Positions 24,311 to 27,643 of a stretch of DNA of 27,643 nt are shown here, one piece after another. Under the pieces are notes generated by a model. That model was not told the DNA's origin. It was given only the letters and a program-made list of their open reading frames with translations, and ran no database searches. A program made the position numbers and the translations under genes. Each line of letters begins with the position of its first letter. Positions within the stretch are counted from its first letter, which is position 1. The stretch spans positions 1-27,643 of the forward strand of contig DAOTVZ010000161.1 of NCBI GenBank assembly GCA_034436045.1, given 5' to 3'. This stretch comes from H111-94 sp034436045 (GTDB lineage Bacteria; Chloroflexota; Ktedonobacteria; Ktedonobacterales; Ktedonobacteraceae).

Positions 24311-25163
24311 GGTGACTTTCGGTGACTTGTGCGCTTAATTTTGCGGTAATGATCTGGTAAAAATGTGTTGGCGGCTTGCGCCGCAGGAACTGCGTAAAAT
24401 ATTTGCTCCTATGAATGGTGATGGTCGCGCCATCGGTGATTTCACGATTCATCTGCCCATCGGCGGAGAAGACACCGGCCTGGTTGCCGGTAAAAATCTG
24501 CAACTTAATAGTCGCTTCTGGCGGCATGATGAGCGAGCGATCAAAGGCCAGGTGGGGCGCGATGGGGGTGAGAACGATACTCTGTACTTGAGGGTGCAGT
24601 AGTGGGCCTCCCAGCGCCATATTGTAGGCTGTTGAGCCGGTCGCAGTACAAAGAACGACACCATCGGAGTGAGAGGTGTTGTAGTAGTAGCCATCAATCC
24701 AGATATGTACCTCAACCATGCGAGGCCACATGCCACGCGCGATGACGATATCGTTCAGGGCTAAAAAGTCCTCGTGTTTGCCCTCTTGCTCAATGGTGGC
24801 TTGCAGCATCGAGCGTTTGTCAATCCAGACGGATTTATCACCGTCCAGATAGTAGGGAAGCTGTTCTGTCAGTTCGTCGGGTTCAAGTTCAGAGAGAAAA
24901 CCGACGCGCCCAAAATCGATGCCAAGAATGGGTACATCGAAGTAGGCACACAGACGGGCGGCATGGAGTATGGTGCCGTCTCCGCCGAGAACAATCACCA
25001 GATCACAGCCCTCAATAGATGGGTCTTCGTTCTCTTCGCTCTCTTTACGCAAATCGATGCTGCGCACCTGGTAGCCTTGTTTGTGCAGAAATTGCTCAAG
25101 GTGGGCTGCTACCGGGGATGTGTCCTGTTTTCGCCCTTGATAAAAAATCGCAATTGTCTTCAC
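24300..25163 (-). CDS. nadK: NAD kinase
   Basis: A 287-residue ATP-dependent NAD kinase making NADP. It has the GGDGT motif at 60-64 (VIVLGGDGTILHAAR), the conserved ND at 137-138 (ALNDIVIARG), and SDGVVLCTATGSTAYNMALGGP at about 166-187, which builds the NAD and metal site. Near the C terminus SLIMPPEATIKL and FSADGQ are also typical. The frame starts with GTG at 25163, and GGAG lies 6 nt before it; no ATG is available nearby. It is the first gene of the tight operon nadK-recN-FAD oxidoreductase-Nudix, downstream of a good promoter and a leader of about 115 nt containing a hairpin. Confidence 0.96.
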   Translation of the reverse strand: MKTIAIFYQGRKQDTSPVAAHLEQFLHKQGYQVRSIDLRKESEENEDPSIEGCDLVIVLGGDGTILHAARLCAYFDVPILGIDFGRVGFLSELEPDELTEQLPYYLDGDKSVWIDKRSMLQATIEQEGKHEDFLALNDIVIARGMWPRMVEVHIWIDGYYYNTSHSDGVVLCTATGSTAYNMALGGPLLHPQVQSIVLTPIAPHLAFDRSLIMPPEATIKLQIFTGNQAGVFSADGQMNREITDGATITIHRSKYFTQFLRRKPPTHFYQIITAKLSAQVTESHHAT

Positions 25164-25213
25164 TACGCGCTCCGCAAGATAGTGAGCAATACTCTGCCTG
25201 TGGCTGATTGGCT

Positions 25214-25240
25214 CCAGGTAGACCGCAATGCTCTACCTGG
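25214..25240. repeat. 9-bp perfect inverted repeat in the nadK leader
   Basis: CCAGGTAGA (25214-25222) and TCTACCTGG (25232-25240) flank a 9-nt loop. It lies between the predicted nadK start of transcription and its GTG, so it would be an mRNA hairpin or an operator. Confidence 0.6.
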
Positions 25241-25285
25241 GTACAGTGCTGCAAGCGGCATAGCTCACATAAAACCGCCTCAGTA

Positions 25286-25314
25286 ATGGTACGCTATAGG
25301 GGTACTATTGTCAA
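25286..25314 (-). promoter_or_regulatory. Sigma70-type promoter of the nadK-recN operon
   Basis: On the minus strand a perfect TTGACA (25314-25309) and TACCAT (25291-25286, 4 of 6) are 17 nt apart. The -35 directly abuts the methyltransferase stop codon (25317-25315). Confidence 0.55.
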
Positions 25315-26190
25315 CTATGCCTGGATGAACGGTTTGTAACCCCAGACGGTAAGGTAGTAGCAGACGCCGCAGAAATCTTCGGCCAGCATTTCTATCTGAG
25401 CCTGCTGAATCAATTGCGTTAGTTCCTCTTGTGTTGCCACCTTCCATTGTAAAAGGAATGGTTGCAAAAGCTGGAAGGTGAGTAATAGCACGTTAGAATA
25501 GGTAGCATGTTCGCTGGTTCCGGCTGAGTAGTCCAGCACGTGTGCTACACTCTGTACACGTTCAAAACGGGCCTGACGCAAGAAATATCCCAGTTTGGGC
25601 GTAATCCCCACGTGACGCCCGGTTGGTGAGAAACTTCGACCCGCCAGGTAGAGGGCGTGGGTGAACATCTCCGTCAGTCTGTCACAGGCAGCACTGGTGC
25701 TAATGGGCCATTCCGGCTCTGTGAGGCGCAAAATACCGCCTGGGCGTAAAATGCGCCGACATTCCTGAAGCAGGGGTGTCCAGGCCGCCTGGGGCATAAA
25801 ACCGTAGATATAGCGAGCGTTCACGAGATCAAAGCTGTTGTCCGCAAATGCCAGTGGTTCCAGGATGTTCATGACCTCAAAATTGGCATTGGGACGTTTT
25901 TGCGTGCGTGCGAACGCCCTGGCATACTTGATCAGGTCTTTGTCGATATCGACGCCTGTGACCTGTATCTCCGGGTGTTCGTGGGCCAGGTCAAGTACCC
26001 AGCCTCCTGGGCCACAGGCCAGGTCAAGGACGGTGTGAAGAGAAGAGACATCGGAGCATTCGCTCAGTGGTCCATGCATGTTGCGTGTGACCAGCCGATC
26101 CTGACTCATCAAGCGGGTAATCTCGGCGGTATTGTGAATGTCAACGACATACGTATTCTCTGCTGAGCCAGTCGATTCTTCTTGTACCAT
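25315..26190 (-). CDS. Class I SAM-dependent methyltransferase
   Basis: A 291-residue protein from the ATG at 26190. Motif I is LHTVLDLACGPGGWVLDLA, followed by the acidic VTGVDID of motif II. NILEPLAFADNSFDLVNARYIYGFM and ECRRILRPGGILRLTEPEW match the motif III/post-III region of Methyltransf_11/25-type enzymes. The C-terminal 120 residues are helical and probably bind substrate, which is unknown. I chose 26190 because GAGGAG lies 8 nt upstream. The frame could extend to 26262, but that would run through a palindrome and give an unusual hydrophobic leader. The nadK promoter begins right after its stop codon, so it need not be co-transcribed with nadK. Confidence 0.9.
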   Translation of the reverse strand: MVQEESTGSAENTYVVDIHNTAEITRLMSQDRLVTRNMHGPLSECSDVSSLHTVLDLACGPGGWVLDLAHEHPEIQVTGVDIDKDLIKYARAFARTQKRPNANFEVMNILEPLAFADNSFDLVNARYIYGFMPQAAWTPLLQECRRILRPGGILRLTEPEWPISTSAACDRLTEMFTHALYLAGRSFSPTGRHVGITPKLGYFLRQARFERVQSVAHVLDYSAGTSEHATYSNVLLLTFQLLQPFLLQWKVATQEELTQLIQQAQIEMLAEDFCGVCYYLTVWGYKPFIQA

Positions 26191-26222
26191 GTTACGTCTC
26201 CTCAGGCGAACGAGCGGTTTAT

Positions 26223-26248
26223 TGCATGAGATTATTAAATCCCATGCA
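26223..26248. promoter_or_regulatory. 26-bp operator-like palindrome upstream of the methyltransferase gene
   Basis: Arms TGCATGAGATT (26223-26233) and AATCCCATGCA (26238-26248) are complementary at 10 of 11 positions around a 4-bp centre. It lies 33 nt upstream of the ATG at 26190, where an operator would overlap the promoter. Confidence 0.55.
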
Positions 26249-26311
26249 GGCAAGAAAAACAAGGGGTATCACGCGGGTGAGAGGCAGGAGAAAGGGATTT
26301 TATGGCTAGCG

Positions 26312-26350
26312 TTGGTCACATGATATCTTTTATGGATATCATGTGACCAA
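26312..26350. repeat. 16-bp perfect inverted repeat between dienelactone hydrolase and methyltransferase genes
   Basis: Arms 26312-26327 and 26335-26350 (core GTCACATGATATC) are perfectly complementary with a 7-nt loop. It lies 28 nt after the dienelactone hydrolase stop. It lacks a T-run on either strand, so it is not a classic terminator, though it could still stop or protect the transcript. Confidence 0.8.
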
Positions 26351-26378
26351 GAATGTAGTATCAATAGCATAAGCAAGC

Positions 26379-27074
26379 TTATTTAAGATGCTCTTTTAGG
26401 AAGTTAATGGCACGTGGCCAGGCGTCTGCCGCTGCCTCTTCGTTACCAGCGCCATGCATCGGGTTGATGAAGGCATGCCCGGCGTTGTAGATTTTCACTG
26501 TAATGTCTTTCCCGGCATTCTTGTAGGTCTGCACGATATGGTCAATGTCTGACTGAGGGATACTGGCATCCTGGCTACCGTAGATCGCGAGCACGGGTGC
26601 ATTAACGTTGGCGACACTCTCAGGTGTGGGTTTATAGCCTGCACCATAGAACGGTACGATGGCCCCCAGATCGGGATAACGCTCGGCGGTAGTGTAGGTC
26701 AGAAAACCGCCCATGCAGAAGCCGATAAGGCCCAGTTTCTTGGGTTCAACGTTGGGCATCTGCTTCAGAGTATCCAGCGCGCCGATAATCTCCTTCACCG
26801 CCTGATCAATGCTCTGCACTGTCATCATGTACATACGCTCAGCATCGTTCGGCTCGGTTGCCACCTTGCCATGATAGAGATCGGGTACTGCGACGATGAA
26901 GCCTTGCTCGGCCAGCTTTTGTGCCAGGTCGAGGATATGGGGTTCGATGCCCCACCATTCCTGGATCAAAACCACCCCAGGATGCTGTGCGTTATCATCG
27001 GGCTGATAGACGAGCGCGTAAGCGCCGTCGCCGTTGACGGGAAGCTCAACTCTCGAATTGCGTACTACTGCCAT
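26379..27074 (-). CDS. Dienelactone hydrolase family protein
   Basis: A 231-residue alpha/beta hydrolase. The nucleophile Cys120 is in GFCMGG (118-123), Asp169 in YGSQDASIP and His200 in NAGHAFIN complete the triad, and Glu39 in IQEWWG matches the regulatory Glu of dienelactone hydrolases. Length is normal for the family, and no signal peptide is present. Family members hydrolyse dienelactones in chlorocatechol breakdown, but many act on other esters or lactones. No aromatic-degradation neighbours are visible here, so the natural substrate is unknown. GAGGAG lies 9-10 nt before the ATG. A -10-like TATAAT occurs about 70 nt upstream (27148-27143), without a clear -35. Confidence 0.94.
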   Translation of the reverse strand: MAVVRNSRVELPVNGDGAYALVYQPDDNAQHPGVVLIQEWWGIEPHILDLAQKLAEQGFIVAVPDLYHGKVATEPNDAERMYMMTVQSIDQAVKEIIGALDTLKQMPNVEPKKLGLIGFCMGGFLTYTTAERYPDLGAIVPFYGAGYKPTPESVANVNAPVLAIYGSQDASIPQSDIDHIVQTYKNAGKDITVKIYNAGHAFINPMHGAGNEEAAADAWPRAINFLKEHLK

Positions 27075-27277
27075 ACTTGAATTCTCCTCACAAATAGTCG
27101 TGCTTAGATGTTACATTTCTGCCATTTACGGCAATACGCTCTATTATATCTTACGCTTTGTGGTGACTGCCACCGGCCTGTCAGGAAGGACAGGGGGACC
27201 GGAAAGCTATCTGACCTTTAGAGCATTGTAGCCGGTTTCGTCTGCGGGTAAGCTTTCTCTTAGAAGAAAGATCGTGA
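27075..27277. other. Spacer with a small hairpin before the transketolase fragment
   Basis: It contains the possible TATAAT of the dienelactone hydrolase gene (27143-27148) and a small imperfect hairpin built on CCTGTC and GACAGG around 27176-27195. All three plus-strand frames read without resemblance to transketolase. Confidence 0.45.
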
Positions 27278-27643
27278 GAAGATTATGAATTATTCCGCGA
27301 CAGCTATGCTAACGGTGCGCCAACGTACTTCCGGCTCAGTGTCCTCAGTAATCCCGTCTCGCACCCGGCGCGTTTCGGCAAACTAACTGTCATGCGGCGT
27401 GGTGAGCAGGCCACCGTTATTGCCGTTGGCCCTGCACTAGCCTGTACCTTGCCCGCGCTTGAGGGGCTGGATGTAACGCTGCTCTATTGCACGACGGTGG
27501 CTCCGTTCGATGAGGAGACGTTGCGCATAGTGCATCGCGGTCAGAAGGTTGTGCTGGTCGAGCCATATTACGAGGGCGTGCTGGCGCAAGATATCTATCA
27601 TGCCTTGCACGGCATCCCTGTCGAATTAACAGCCATCGGTGTT
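27278..27643 (+). pseudogene. 5'-truncated transketolase C-terminal fragment (runs off the right edge)
   Basis: The plus frame opens just after the TGA at 27275-27277 and stays open to the edge, 122 codons. It reads DYELFRDSYANGAPTYFRLS, then RFGKLTVMRRGEQATVIAVGP, LYCTTVAPFDEETL and KVVLVEPYYEGVLAQDI. This is the junction and C-terminal regulatory-type domain of a transketolase, similar to the split C subunits. The conserved part before it, with the pyrimidine-binding domain, is absent. No upstream frame continues it, and the only in-frame ATG (27392) would delete conserved residues. I therefore call it a remnant. A short real gene from 27392 is less likely. Confidence 0.68.

Noticed and set aside
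1..27643. CRISPR arrays, tRNA or rRNA genes, transposases, phage genes
   Set aside because: None was seen: no regularly spaced direct repeats, no cloverleaf-like sequence and no transposase or integrase motifs.

Overview
This window looks like ordinary chromosome from a Chloroflexota bacterium, probably Ktedonobacteria-like. That is inference from gene content and protein style: a LacI-family regulator next to an etfB-etfA-membrane Fe-S oxidoreductase operon, a DUF2079 membrane protein, a DUF4388 protein and moderate GC. No 16S, tRNA, CRISPR array, insertion sequence or phage gene was seen.

Left part (1-6075): a membrane-anchored protein cut by the window edge and a LacI-type regulator are on the minus strand. 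Facing them is a plus-strand operon encoding both electron-transfer flavoprotein subunits and a membrane Fe-S oxidoreductase of the ETF:(mena)quinone oxidoreductase type. It has a good sigma70 promoter, a long perfect hairpin between etfA and the third gene, and a strong terminator at its end. An acyl-CoA dehydrogenase about 1.3 kb further on (7272-8420, minus) could feed electrons to this ETF. It is followed in the same direction by a patatin-like lipase.

Middle (8554-16963): a two-CBS-domain protein and a glycerophosphodiester phosphodiesterase are divergent. Then come three plus-strand envelope genes: a polyprenyl-phosphate-type glycosyltransferase, a YbhN-type membrane protein and a DUF2079 membrane protein. 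Two poorly understood proteins follow. One has two conserved-looking ends joined by a long Pro/Ala/Ser/Thr linker. The other has an N-terminal DUF4388/PATAN-like domain and a winged-helix-like C terminus, and a perfect 11-bp inverted repeat lies upstream of it.

Right part (17081-27074): seven minus-strand genes, read right to left, are dienelactone hydrolase, a SAM methyltransferase, nadK, recN, a renalase-like FAD oxidoreductase, a Nudix hydrolase and mfd. nadK to Nudix is tightly packed (overlap or gaps of 13 nt or less) and is a convincing operon. mfd has its own likely promoter and a structured leader. The last 366 bases encode the C-terminal part of a transketolase, but the frame opens abruptly after a stop codon, so it looks like a 5'-truncated remnant.

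Most genes are recognisable housekeeping or metabolic families. The less explained material is the set of long perfect inverted repeats between genes, the linker/DUF4388 pair, the truncated transketolase and the nadK-recN-FAD-Nudix grouping.
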